A DNA stretch of 64,000 nt from an uncultured bacterium (GTDB taxonomy: Bacteria > Desulfobacterota > Binatia > UBA1149 > CAITLU01): assembly GCA_903893315.1 (NCBI GenBank), contig CAITLU010000048.1, forward strand, positions 1 through 64,000. The letters run 5' to 3'. A model generated the notes under the pieces. The model was given only the letters and a program-made list of their open reading frames with translations. It was not told the origin of the DNA and ran no database searches. The position numbers were made by a program, and so were the translations under genes. Of this stretch, positions 48,998-58,186 are shown in pieces. Each line of letters opens with the position of its first letter. Position 1 is the first letter of the stretch.

Positions 48998-51828
48998 CAC
49001 GTCGAGACTTTCTGCGCGCAAGCGGGTTGGCGACCGGGGGATTGGTTCTCGCACACCTGGTTCCGGTTGGCTGGCCAAGTGCCGAGGCTGCGGATTCGAA
49101 GTCCCTGCCTGCGTTGGGAGAAATCCCCGCGTATCGAAGTTGGGAAGACGTCATGCGCAAGGCGTGGAGCTGGGACAGCGTCGCACGCGGCACCCACTCG
49201 ATGACCAACTGCGTGGGCGGCTGTTCGTGGGATCTGTACGTCAAGGACGGCATGGTGTGGCGCGAGGAGCAGCACTCACCGTATGTGGCATCCGCGCCGG
49301 GTCTGCCGGACTTCAACCCGCGCGGCTGTCAGAAAGGCGCGTGCGGTTCGATCCTGATGCATTCGCCGTCGCGCGTTCGCTACCCGCTGCGTCGCGTCGG
49401 TGAACGCGGCGAGGGACGCTGGGAGCGGATCTCGTGGGACCAGGCTCTCGACACGGTGGCGGTGGCAATCGTCGATGCCGTCGCAGAGCACGGTTCGGAA
49501 AGCGTGTTCTGCGAGCTCGGTCCGAACCTCGGAGCCGGGCCCAACAGTGCGGCGCCGATGCGCTTCTTCCGCATGCTCGGCAGCGCGAGCACCGACTCGA
49601 ACGGACAGATCGGCGACCTGCTGCCGGGCCCCACGATCACTCTCGGCAACGGGCACATCTGCGGATCATCCGACGACTGGTGCCGCTCTTCCTATCTGGT
49701 CATGTGGGCGTACAACCCATCGGCAACGCGGATTCCGGACGCGCACTTCCTGTACGAATCCCGCTATCGCGGCGCCAAACTGGTCGCGATCTGTCCGGAT
49801 CTCAACAACAGCGCGATCCACGCCGACCTGTGGCTGAATCCGAAACCGGGAACCGATGCGGCGCTGGCGCTCGGCGCGGCGCAGGTGATCGTGTCGGAGG
49901 GACTCTACAACGCCGCGTACGTCACCGAGCAAACCGACCTGCCGCTGCTCGTGCGCACCGATACCGGACTCTTCCTGCGCGCCGCCGACCTCGGACGCAG
50001 CGACAACGAGTCGACGCTGTTCGTGTGGGACGGCACGACCAGACAGCCGGTGCCCGCGCCCGGCAGCGGAGACAGCCAAAGCCTTGCTCCGGTGGTCGCC
50101 GGCAGCGTTCTCGATTTCACCGGAACGATCAACGTCGGAACGAAGTCGCTGCCGGTGCGCACGGTCTTCTCGATGCTGCGCGAGAAACTCGACCGCGACT
50201 ACAAGCCCGAGAGTGCGGCGACGATCACCGGTGTGTCCGCTGACACCATCCGCGAGTTCGCGCGCGGACTGGCCGCGGCGCCCGCAGCGCTGATCCTGTC
50301 GGACTACGGCGGTTGCAAATTCCTGCACGCCGACCTGGCGCAGCGCGCGCAAATACTGCTCGCGTCGCTGACCGGCAACATCGGACGCGACGGCGGCGGC
50401 TGGCGCAGCTCCGGGTTCATCCTGCCCGAAGGCTTTGCATTGCTCGCGATGCAGGAAAAGCTCGGTCTGCTCAATCTGGGCGTAACCGCCGCGCGCGCGA
50501 TGATGTGGCCGGCCGAAGGCGAGAAGGAGTTCTCGAGCTATTTCGTTCCGGGAACCATCTGGCATGCCATCCACGGCGGTTCGGACACTATTTCAGGCGA
50601 TCCGCGCTACGGAGACACCAGCGCACCGCGGCCGTTGGCGGAGTACCTGAAGGAAGCACTCGACAAGAAGTGGTTCAAGCTGCATCCGCCGCCCGGCAAG
50701 GACCCGAAGGTGCTGCTCTCGATCTTCGGCAACGTGTTTCGCCACATCCGTTCGAATGAGCGCGTGCGAAAGACTCTGCTCGGCAAGGCGAAGCTGTTCG
50801 TCGACGTCGACTTCCGCATGAGCGAGACCGCACGTTGGGCCGACATCGTGCTGCCCGCGGCGTTCTGGTACGAAAAGATCGACCTGAAATACCTGGTCTC
50901 GCTGGTTCCGTATGTCCACTTGGGCGACCGTGCCGCGGCGCCGCTCGGCGAAGCCAAACCAGAGTGGGAAATCTTCTCACTGCTGGCACAGGCTGTCGCC
51001 CGCGAAGCGAAGCGGCGCGACCTTGCACCGTACCAGGACATCGCCGACGTGACTCGCGATGCCAAGCGCATCGACGAGGCGTTCAGCGACAATGGACGCT
51101 TCGGTCCCGACGACCAGGAGAAGGCGATGGAGTTCGTGCTGAAGTACTCCACCGCCACCGGCAAGACTTCGTTGCCGGGACTACGCGAGAAGGGCGCAGC
51201 GCGCTTCGCGGGCACCGGTGCGCCGGGCAGCCTGGCCGGATACTACAGCGACTACAGCGAGACCGAGCCGATGGCTCCGTGCGGGTGGTTCGTCCAGAAG
51301 AAGCAGCCGTGGCCCACGCTCACCGGCCGCCAGCAGTTCTACGTCGATCACCCGTGGTTCCTCGAGAACGGCGAGGCACTCCCGACCTACAAACAGCCGC
51401 CCAACGCGGGCGGCACGTATCCGCTGACTCTGAGCGGAGGACACACGCGCTGGAGCATCCATTCGCAGTGGCGCGACCAGGCTCCGATGCTGCGCCTGCA
51501 GCGCGGCGAGCCGGTCGTCTACGTGAACCCGGACGATGCGGCACGTCGCGGCATCAGCGATCACGATCTGGTGCGGATGCGCAACGATCTGGGTACGACG
51601 GTGCTGCACGCCAAGGTGGCACCGTACGTGCGTCCGGGCGAGGTGATCTGTTATCACGCCTGGGAGCCGTACCAGTTTCGCGACAACCACAGCGATCACT
51701 CGCTCATGCCCAGTCCGATAAAGGCGACGAGCCTGGTCGGCGACTACGGGCAACTGCACTGGAGCTTCGGCCACTGGGAGCCGAACGGCGTCGACCGCGA
51801 CACGCGCGTGGAAGTGGAACGCATCTGA
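48991..51828 (+). CDS. Molybdopterin oxidoreductase alpha-type subunit with Tat signal (left operon)
   Basis: 945 residues from the ATG at 48991, inside the end of the previous gene. The N-terminus MLTRRDFLRASGLATGG is a twin-arginine signal. The cluster motif is GTHSMTNCVGGCSW (H69, C74, C78) with the fourth Cys in RGCQKG. A SSDDWCRSSYLVMW segment supplies the candidate Mo-ligating Asp. Compared with the preceding gene product it is a distinct, clearly divergent alpha-type subunit, closer in its motifs (GTHSMTNC, HAWEPYQFRD) to the Tat-bearing protein at 52140-55022. It may form the exported complex with the beta and the signal-less alpha subunits. Confidence 0.9.
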   Translation: MLTRRDFLRASGLATGGLVLAHLVPVGWPSAEAADSKSLPALGEIPAYRSWEDVMRKAWSWDSVARGTHSMTNCVGGCSWDLYVKDGMVWREEQHSPYVASAPGLPDFNPRGCQKGACGSILMHSPSRVRYPLRRVGERGEGRWERISWDQALDTVAVAIVDAVAEHGSESVFCELGPNLGAGPNSAAPMRFFRMLGSASTDSNGQIGDLLPGPTITLGNGHICGSSDDWCRSSYLVMWAYNPSATRIPDAHFLYESRYRGAKLVAICPDLNNSAIHADLWLNPKPGTDAALALGAAQVIVSEGLYNAAYVTEQTDLPLLVRTDTGLFLRAADLGRSDNESTLFVWDGTTRQPVPAPGSGDSQSLAPVVAGSVLDFTGTINVGTKSLPVRTVFSMLREKLDRDYKPESAATITGVSADTIREFARGLAAAPAALILSDYGGCKFLHADLAQRAQILLASLTGNIGRDGGGWRSSGFILPEGFALLAMQEKLGLLNLGVTAARAMMWPAEGEKEFSSYFVPGTIWHAIHGGSDTISGDPRYGDTSAPRPLAEYLKEALDKKWFKLHPPPGKDPKVLLSIFGNVFRHIRSNERVRKTLLGKAKLFVDVDFRMSETARWADIVLPAAFWYEKIDLKYLVSLVPYVHLGDRAAAPLGEAKPEWEIFSLLAQAVAREAKRRDLAPYQDIADVTRDAKRIDEAFSDNGRFGPDDQEKAMEFVLKYSTATGKTSLPGLREKGAARFAGTGAPGSLAGYYSDYSETEPMAPCGWFVQKKQPWPTLTGRQQFYVDHPWFLENGEALPTYKQPPNAGGTYPLTLSGGHTRWSIHSQWRDQAPMLRLQRGEPVVYVNPDDAARRGISDHDLVRMRNDLGTTVLHAKVAPYVRPGEVICYHAWEPYQFRDNHSDHSLMPSPIKATSLVGDYGQLHWSFGHWEPNGVDRDTRVEVERI

Positions 51829-51871
51829 GTACCTGGAGCTTGCACGGCCGACGCGGCTTGCTGCGTCGCGT

Positions 51872-52072
51872 TCACGACGTAGTCGGCATGAATACGAAGG
51901 CGCGAGCGCAGGCTTCCGGAATCGGCAGCCATCTCGACCATCCAAAAAGCACTTCGAACAGACTGCTGCTAGCCGCCGCCTCGGCAATCTCCGCGAGCTT
52001 CGACCCTGGCGGAAGATCCGACTGCTGGAGTTCGTAGGGAGCGTGGACATGAACGTCGATCGCTTTCGGCAT
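51872..52072 (-). pseudogene. Amidohydrolase N-terminal remnant
   Basis: A 66-codon frame beginning MPKAIDVHVHAPYELQ, which is the start of amidohydrolase-2 family proteins: the HXH of the metal site follows a short beta strand. After about 35 residues (LAEIAEAAAS) the sequence loses family character and stops. The rest of the barrel is absent, since the convergent operon follows. It lies downstream of the right-hand Tat alpha gene on the same strand, beyond the inverted repeat at 52099-52136. I read it as the stump of a deleted gene. Confidence 0.45.
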
Positions 52073-52098
52073 GATTCAGCCGGTCTGCTTGACGATCA

Positions 52099-52136
52099 CC
52101 GCAGCTGGCACTTCGCCGTGCCAGTGCCAGCTGCGG
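52099..52136. terminator. Perfect 13-bp inverted repeat between convergent operons
   Basis: CCGCAGCTGGCAC at 52099-52111 is perfectly complementary to GTGCCAGCTGCGG at 52124-52136, with a 12-base loop. It lies just past the stop of the right-hand Tat alpha gene and 270 bases past the left one. It lacks a U-run, but is the strongest hairpin in the gap and may act on both operons. Confidence 0.55.
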
Positions 52137-52139
52137 CGC

Positions 52140-55022
52140 TCATATCCGCTCTATCTCCACTCGGGTGTCCCGATCCACCTGGTTCGGCTCCCAGTGCGTG
52201 TAATTCCATTTGAGGTGTCCGTAGTCGCCAACGAGATTGGTAGGCTTGAACGGGCTCGGTGTAATCGCGTGATCGCTGCGGCCGTCGCGAAACTGGTATG
52301 GCTCCCAGGCGTGATAGACTAGGACCTGACCCGGACTCACGTAGCGGGCGATCTTGGCTCGCAGCACGAAACTGCCGAGATCGTTCTTCACGCGAACTAG
52401 TTCGTGATCGTTGATGCTGCGCGCGGTGGCGTCGCGCTCACTGATGTAGACCACGGGTTCGCCGCGCTGCAGGCGCAGCAGCGGTCGCTGGTCGCGCCAG
52501 GTCGAGTGAATGCTCCAGCGCGTGTGACCGCCGCTGAGCACCAGCGGATAATTGCCCCCGGCCTCGGGCGGCGCCTTGTGGGTCGGCAGCGCTTCACCGC
52601 ATTCGAGGAACCATTCGTGGTCGATGTAGAACTGCTGCCGCCCGGTAAGCGTAGGCCAGCGCTGTTTCTTGTCGACGAACCACTGATGCGGGACCAGCGG
52701 CTGCGTCTCCGAGTAATCGCTGAAGAATCCGGCCGCGCCGGCCGGCGCGCCGGTGCTGCGGAAGCGGGTCGCGCCTTTTTCGCGCAGATCTTCGAGCGTG
52801 ACATTCTTCGTGATGGTCGAGTACTCGAGAATGAACTTGAGGGCCTGCTCTTCGTCTCCGGGACCGAAGCGCCCTCTGTCCGTGAACGCTTCGCCCAACC
52901 GCCCCGCGTCGCGCTCGACCTCGCCTATGTCCTGATACGGCTTGAGCTGACGGTTGCCGGCTTCGCGTGCGACGGCCTGCGCAAGCAAGGCGAAGATCTC
53001 CCACTCCGGCTTCGCCTCTCCCTGCGGCGCACAGGCGCGATCGCCGAGGTGCACGTACGGGATGAACGAAGAAAGATACTTGAGATCCGTCTTTTCGTAC
53101 CAGAACGCTGCCGGCAGGATGACGTCCGCCCAGCGTCCGGTCTCGCTGACGCGGAAATTCACGTCGGCGTGCATGCGCAGCTTGGGCCACAAAGTTTCGC
53201 GCAGTCGCACGTTGTTGCGTGAGTGACGCAGGATGTTGCCGAATACCGACACGATCACCTTCGGATCGCGTCCGGGCTCGGGAATCATCGGAAACCACTT
53301 CTTCTCGATCGCTTCCCGCAGGTAGTGCGATGCATCCCGCGGCGCGCTCTTGTCTCCGTGCTTATTGTCGCCGGAGGTGGCGGCGAGATCGCCGTGAACC
53401 TGATGCCAGAGGTTGCCGGGCACGAAGTAGCGGGCGAATGTATGTTCCGTTCCGACGGGATCGGCGTAGTTCTTCGCGGCAAAGCCCGCCAGGTCGAGAA
53501 TCCCCAACCGTTCCTGCATCGCGAGCAGAGCAAAACCCTCGGGCGCGAAGAATCCGCCGGAACGCCAGCCGCCGCCCGGCCGCCCGAAGTTTCCGGTGAG
53601 AGAAGCCAGCAGGATCTGCGACCGTTGAATCAGGTCAGCGTGCAGGAACTTGCATTGCCCCCACGACGAAAGAATGAGCGCGGAAGGTGCTTTGGCCAGA
53701 CCGCGCGCAAAGCCGCGAATCGTCTCGGCGCCGACGCCGGTGATCTCCGCGGCCTGCTCGGGCCGGTAGTGCGCGTTGAGGTTTTCGCGAAGGAGCGAGA
53801 ACACAGTACGCACCGGCACTGCCTTGCCGGCGATCTGCATCGTACCGCTGAACGCGAGATCCGGTTTCAGCGCCGCCATGTGCAGAGTGTCCAGATCTCC
53901 GCTGCCGGGCGCGGGCGCGGGTCCGCCGCGGCCGGCGTCCCACACGAAGAACGCGCTGTCCGAGCCGCCGGCGCGCAGATCCGATTCGCGCACGAAATGT
54001 CGCGTGTCGCTGCGCACGAGCAGCGGCAGATCGGTCTGCTCGGCAACGAAGGACGGGTTGTACAGGTTCTCCTCGATGATCACCTGAGCGGCGGCGAGCG
54101 CCAGCGCCGCATCGGTACCGGGGTGCGGGTTGAGCCACAGATCCGCGTGCATCGAACTGTTGTTGAGATCGGGACACACCGTCACGATCTGCGCGCCGCG
54201 ATACCGCGCCTCCCACAGGAAGTGCGCATCCGGGATGCGCGTGGCCGACGGGTTGAACGCCCACAGCACGATATAGGACGACCGCGACCAGTCGTCCGAA
54301 GATCCGCAGGGATGCCCGTTGCCCAGCGTGATGGTCGCGCCGAGCGGTAGATCGCCGACCTGCGCCATCGAGTCGGTGGTCGGCGCGCCCAGGAGGCGGA
54401 AGAAGCGCATCGGCGCCGCACTGTTGGGACCGGCTCCGATGTTCGGACCGAGTTCGCACATGATGGAAGACGGCCCTTCGTCTTCGAGCGAATCGACGAT
54501 GCCCTTGGCTACGCTCGACAGGGCGTCATCCCACGAGATGCGCTGCCAACGCCCCTCCCCGCGCTCGCCGACGCGGCGCAGCGGATAGACCACACGCGAC
54601 GGCGAGTACATCAACGTCGAAGCGCACGCTCCCTTCTGACAACCGCGCGGATTGAAATCCGGCACGCTCGAGTTCGAGGCGGCGTAGGGCGATTTCTGCT
54701 CCTCGCGCCACACCATGCCTTCCTTCACGTAAAGGTTCCAGGCACAGCCCGAGACGCAGTTGGTCATCGAGTGCGTCCCGCGCACGACGCGATCCCACGT
54801 CCAGCCCCGCCGGTACAGGTCTTCCCACGAGCGATACGCCGGAAGCTCGACGCGAGGCGGCGGCACGGCCGCCGTGCCCGGAGCCGCCGGAGCCGAACTG
54901 CGCTCCGCGGGCCGCGAATCGCAGCCGAGTTCGAGGTTGGCCAGTCCCAACGACAGTGCGGCTACGCCGCCGATTCGAAGAAAGTCCCTTCTGGAAATCC
55001 CACGCTTACTGTTCACAGCCAT
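52140..55022 (-). CDS. Molybdopterin oxidoreductase alpha-type subunit with Tat signal (right operon)
   Basis: 960 residues from the ATG at 55022; the frame opens at 55172, but the Tat motif SRRDFLRIGG sits 10 residues after this ATG and a purine-rich GGTGGG precedes it. Cluster motif GTHSMTNCVSGCAWNLY with RGCQKGA as the fourth-Cys segment; SSDDWSRSSYIVLWAFNP holds the candidate Mo-ligating Asp. It is the counterpart of the gene at 48991-51828, with long identical stretches around FNPRGCQKGA, RIPDAHFL and PDLNNS. It comes last in the right-hand operon and converges on its left-hand counterpart. Confidence 0.9.
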   Translation of the reverse strand: MAVNSKRGISRRDFLRIGGVAALSLGLANLELGCDSRPAERSSAPAAPGTAAVPPPRVELPAYRSWEDLYRRGWTWDRVVRGTHSMTNCVSGCAWNLYVKEGMVWREEQKSPYAASNSSVPDFNPRGCQKGACASTLMYSPSRVVYPLRRVGERGEGRWQRISWDDALSSVAKGIVDSLEDEGPSSIMCELGPNIGAGPNSAAPMRFFRLLGAPTTDSMAQVGDLPLGATITLGNGHPCGSSDDWSRSSYIVLWAFNPSATRIPDAHFLWEARYRGAQIVTVCPDLNNSSMHADLWLNPHPGTDAALALAAAQVIIEENLYNPSFVAEQTDLPLLVRSDTRHFVRESDLRAGGSDSAFFVWDAGRGGPAPAPGSGDLDTLHMAALKPDLAFSGTMQIAGKAVPVRTVFSLLRENLNAHYRPEQAAEITGVGAETIRGFARGLAKAPSALILSSWGQCKFLHADLIQRSQILLASLTGNFGRPGGGWRSGGFFAPEGFALLAMQERLGILDLAGFAAKNYADPVGTEHTFARYFVPGNLWHQVHGDLAATSGDNKHGDKSAPRDASHYLREAIEKKWFPMIPEPGRDPKVIVSVFGNILRHSRNNVRLRETLWPKLRMHADVNFRVSETGRWADVILPAAFWYEKTDLKYLSSFIPYVHLGDRACAPQGEAKPEWEIFALLAQAVAREAGNRQLKPYQDIGEVERDAGRLGEAFTDRGRFGPGDEEQALKFILEYSTITKNVTLEDLREKGATRFRSTGAPAGAAGFFSDYSETQPLVPHQWFVDKKQRWPTLTGRQQFYIDHEWFLECGEALPTHKAPPEAGGNYPLVLSGGHTRWSIHSTWRDQRPLLRLQRGEPVVYISERDATARSINDHELVRVKNDLGSFVLRAKIARYVSPGQVLVYHAWEPYQFRDGRSDHAITPSPFKPTNLVGDYGHLKWNYTHWEPNQVDRDTRVEIERI

Positions 55023-55333
55023 GACAGCCCACCTATACCCTCGATCGACGAAGACCGCCGGACGTACCAACTTCCGCCGAGATTCGCGACAGCATTTCCA
55101 CCCGCCAACATCGACCGCGACGAAATGAGAAGCCGATGGCGGCAAACATGGCGTCTGCGGCGAAGAACGCAAGCGACGGCAGGCGATTCAAAGGCCCGGA
55201 CGCAATCACGTCGTTCAGATACCGCCTGAGAGTTCGACCACGAGCCGCTGCTGCCGAGAACCGAGGACTCCTGGCGCGCGAAGTCACGCGCCCATTGCCG
55301 GATCTCTTCCTGTTCTGCGGTGAGGTCGGTCAT
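55013..55333 (-). pseudogene. Acyl-CoA dehydrogenase N-terminal remnant
   Basis: A 106-codon frame with a strong GAGGAG Shine-Dalgarno before its ATG at 55333. It starts MTDLTAEQEEIRQWARDFARQE, the characteristic first helix of acyl-CoA dehydrogenases, but after about 22 residues the sequence becomes Arg- and Ser-rich and unlike the family. Full-length relatives have about 380 residues. The frame ends 10 bases inside the next gene, so it is still positioned as a coupled gene. Either a truncated relic or a short leader peptide that now couples translation of the two alpha genes. Confidence 0.5.
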
Positions 55334-55372
55334 GTCATTCTCCTCGCTGATTTCGTGGTCGATGGGGCACGC

Positions 55373-58186
55373 TCAGGAATCTGCAAGCGCGCTCCGAGCC
55401 GCTTGCGTGTCGCCGCCGGCCGGTGTCAGAGGGGCGGGTTGCACGCCCTGGTACGGCTCGCACTCCACGTACACGCAGCGATCACTCGGTGTGGGTTGCC
55501 ACTCCACCGGCGTGTAGGTCAGCTGCCCGTAACCGGCCACCAGGTGCAGCCACTTGACCAGCCCCGGTTCCACTTCGTTGGCGCCCTTGCCGCCGGGGAA
55601 CGCGAAACCCTCGAAGCCGTTGTAGACGGTGAGCGAGCCCGGCCTTTGAGTGGGACTGGTGCGCGCCGCGACGAGGAATTCTCCCGCATCGTTGTGGATT
55701 CGCACCAGAGCGTCGTCATCGATTCCCTTCGCTCTCGCATCGGCGTCGTTGATCAGCACGAACGGTTTGCCGCGGTGGGTTTCCATGATGACCGGATTGG
55801 TCATGTTCATGGAGTGGATGCTCCAGCGGCTGTGACCGCTGGAGAGCGCGAACGGATGCACGCCGCCCATCGCCGGCGGTTCCTTGTGCACCGGCAGGTC
55901 CTCGCCGCCTTCGCGATACCACGGGTGATCGAGCAGGAACTGCGCGCGCCGGGTCAGTGTCGGATAAGGATGACCGAGTTCGACGTGATTGCGCAGCGGC
56001 ACATGAGTTTCGCCGTCCGGGAACGGTGAGGCCTGCCCGGTGCCGAACGCCGATATTCCCCAGTTCGTATAGCGGCACATTCCCTGCGTGCGAAACGTTT
56101 CCAACGTCGTACCGGCCGGCAGATTGCCGAGCGCCACCGAAGAGGCGACCATGTCGGCGGCCACCGTCTCGTCGTCGATCAGAGCTCCGCTAAGGGTGTA
56201 GTTGTCCCACAGCTGGTCGTAGCGGCGCTGCATGCCTAAACGATCGGCATAACCCTCGAGCCCGCGCTCGGAGGCTCGCTCGGCGAGTTTGCGAAAGAGC
56301 GCCGCCAGCACTTCCCACTCCGAACGCGCCTCGCCCGGCGGCTCGGCAACGGCATCCGACATCGTCAGGAACATGGTCCACGGCGTCGGCATGTTGAAGG
56401 TCGTCTTCTCGTAGTGCTGCGTGGCAGGCAGCACGATGTCGGCGTACAGCGCCGTCTGCGACATCCGGTAGTCCATCGCGACGATCTTCTTGAGTTGAGG
56501 CCACAGGTTCTCGAGCACGACCGCCTTTCCACCGCGGCTGCGGCGCAGCATGTTACCGGCGATTTCCAGCAATACGCGCGGCGGAGACTGCGGAAGCGGC
56601 CGCGCCGCGTCGCCCCACCAGCCCGACTCGACGGCTTCGTTCCAATACTCGTCGAACTTGCGCGGCATCGCCGGATCGTTCCACGCATCGCGGTTCCAGC
56701 GATCGCGGTAACCCATGTGCCAGTACCAGAAGAAGGCCGGAGGGCTCATGCCGGTGCCAGGGCCCATCATTCGCCACAAAGAGCTGGCAGCGAGTTCTTC
56801 GGTCAGCGTCGGATCCTGCTCGCGCATCGACTCGGTGACCATCCGCATCGAGTCGCGCAGTTCGACCGCCGCCTCGCCGCCGGCTTTGACCTTGGCGATC
56901 GCCAGCGTGGTGCCGTCGAACATCGCCGAACACCAGCCCGAAGCACCGGCGCCCTTCTTGCCCCAGTTTCCGGTCAGACCGAGCAGCAGCAGCATCGTGC
57001 GCTGGATCAGATCGCCGTGGTAATACTTGGTCATACCGGCACCGACCAGGATGCTGGTGCGGCCGCGCGCGACCTTGCGCGCGATGGTGCGAATGGTGTC
57101 GGGATGTGCTCCGCAGATCGGAGCTGCGATTTCCGGCGTGTAGTGGGTGTCGAGCTGGCGGCGCAGCCGCGCGAACAACGGCTCCACGGTGCAACGGCCG
57201 CCGCCGTGGAGTTCGACGTCGAAGGAGCCTTCCAGACACGCGTCGAAGTCGAGCAGCAGACTGCCTGCATCGGCCGGCACCACACCGCGCGCGGGGTCGG
57301 CTTGATGGAAACGGTCGTCACGTCCGCCTGCCTCGACGTGCGAAGAGCGCAGGAACTCTCCGGTATCGGTGCGCACCAGCAACGACAGGTCGGTCTGCGA
57401 ACGCACGAAGCCGAGATCGGTCAGTCCTTCGGAAACGATCACCTGACACATCGCCAGTGCCAGCGCCGAGTCGCTGCCGTTGCGCACCGGGACGTGGAAG
57501 TCGACGTGACTGTGCGACGGATTGACGTCCGGCGAGATCAGCACCAGTTCGGCGCCGCGGTAGCGCGCCTCGACCATGTAGTGGAAGGCGGGAATCTGCG
57601 TGTAGGCCGGATTGCTGTGCCAGATCAGGATGCAGTCGGAGTGGAACACGTCGTCGACCGAACGCGCGAACGCCGACTTGCCGTACACCTGGTGGAAGCC
57701 GGCCCAGAAATCGTTGATCGACGCGTTCACGTCCAAAGAAGTGCCGCCGAGAATGTTCATGAAGCGCGCCGCCGCCGGCATCACCGCGATTTCCGGCGAG
57801 ACTTCGTGGACGATCGCGGCCGGCCCCACTTCGACGATGGCGTCGAGCATCGCGTCGGCGGTCTCGGCCAAAGCCTCGTCCCAGGAAATCCGCTCCCAGC
57901 GCCCTTCGCCGCGCTCCCCGGTGCGGCGCATCGGGTACAGAAGGCGATCGTCGCCGTAGAGCTGCCGGCTCCACGACGCGCCTTTCTGGCAGCCCATCGG
58001 GTTCATGTCGGGAACCCCGGCTTCGACGGTGCCCAGCACGCCTGCCGCCTCCTCGTAGACGACCTTGCCGTCCTTGACGAAGACGAACAGAGGACAGTTG
58101 TTCGGATAGCAATCCACGCAGTGGGTGCCGAATGCGACGCTGTCCCAGGCGTTGTTGCAGCGATCGCGCTGTGCGTCTTCGCTCAC
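55373..58186 (-). CDS. Molybdopterin oxidoreductase alpha-type subunit without Tat signal (right operon)
   Basis: 937 residues from the GTG at 58186, which overlaps the beta stop as GTGA and follows a near-consensus AAGGAGGTG; the longer frame to 58258 reads into the beta gene. Cluster motif GTHCVDCYPNNCPLF (H22, C26, C31) and fourth Cys in MGCQKGASW. The Asp candidates for Mo are in SVDDVFHSD. It pairs with the gene at 46202-48997: both share GERGEGRW.R.SWDEA and VPDMNP.GCQKGA. No export signal. Forty bases separate it from the acyl-CoA dehydrogenase relic. Confidence 0.9.
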   Translation of the reverse strand: MSEDAQRDRCNNAWDSVAFGTHCVDCYPNNCPLFVFVKDGKVVYEEAAGVLGTVEAGVPDMNPMGCQKGASWSRQLYGDDRLLYPMRRTGERGEGRWERISWDEALAETADAMLDAIVEVGPAAIVHEVSPEIAVMPAAARFMNILGGTSLDVNASINDFWAGFHQVYGKSAFARSVDDVFHSDCILIWHSNPAYTQIPAFHYMVEARYRGAELVLISPDVNPSHSHVDFHVPVRNGSDSALALAMCQVIVSEGLTDLGFVRSQTDLSLLVRTDTGEFLRSSHVEAGGRDDRFHQADPARGVVPADAGSLLLDFDACLEGSFDVELHGGGRCTVEPLFARLRRQLDTHYTPEIAAPICGAHPDTIRTIARKVARGRTSILVGAGMTKYYHGDLIQRTMLLLLGLTGNWGKKGAGASGWCSAMFDGTTLAIAKVKAGGEAAVELRDSMRMVTESMREQDPTLTEELAASSLWRMMGPGTGMSPPAFFWYWHMGYRDRWNRDAWNDPAMPRKFDEYWNEAVESGWWGDAARPLPQSPPRVLLEIAGNMLRRSRGGKAVVLENLWPQLKKIVAMDYRMSQTALYADIVLPATQHYEKTTFNMPTPWTMFLTMSDAVAEPPGEARSEWEVLAALFRKLAERASERGLEGYADRLGMQRRYDQLWDNYTLSGALIDDETVAADMVASSVALGNLPAGTTLETFRTQGMCRYTNWGISAFGTGQASPFPDGETHVPLRNHVELGHPYPTLTRRAQFLLDHPWYREGGEDLPVHKEPPAMGGVHPFALSSGHSRWSIHSMNMTNPVIMETHRGKPFVLINDADARAKGIDDDALVRIHNDAGEFLVAARTSPTQRPGSLTVYNGFEGFAFPGGKGANEVEPGLVKWLHLVAGYGQLTYTPVEWQPTPSDRCVYVECEPYQGVQPAPLTPAGGDTQAARSALADS

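Noticed and set aside
55033-55287. An alternative 84-codon frame with a hydrophobic stretch overlapping the acyl-CoA dehydrogenase relic
   Set aside because: It has no Shine-Dalgarno and no family features; the frame starting at 55333 has both a strong Shine-Dalgarno and a recognisable N-terminus.
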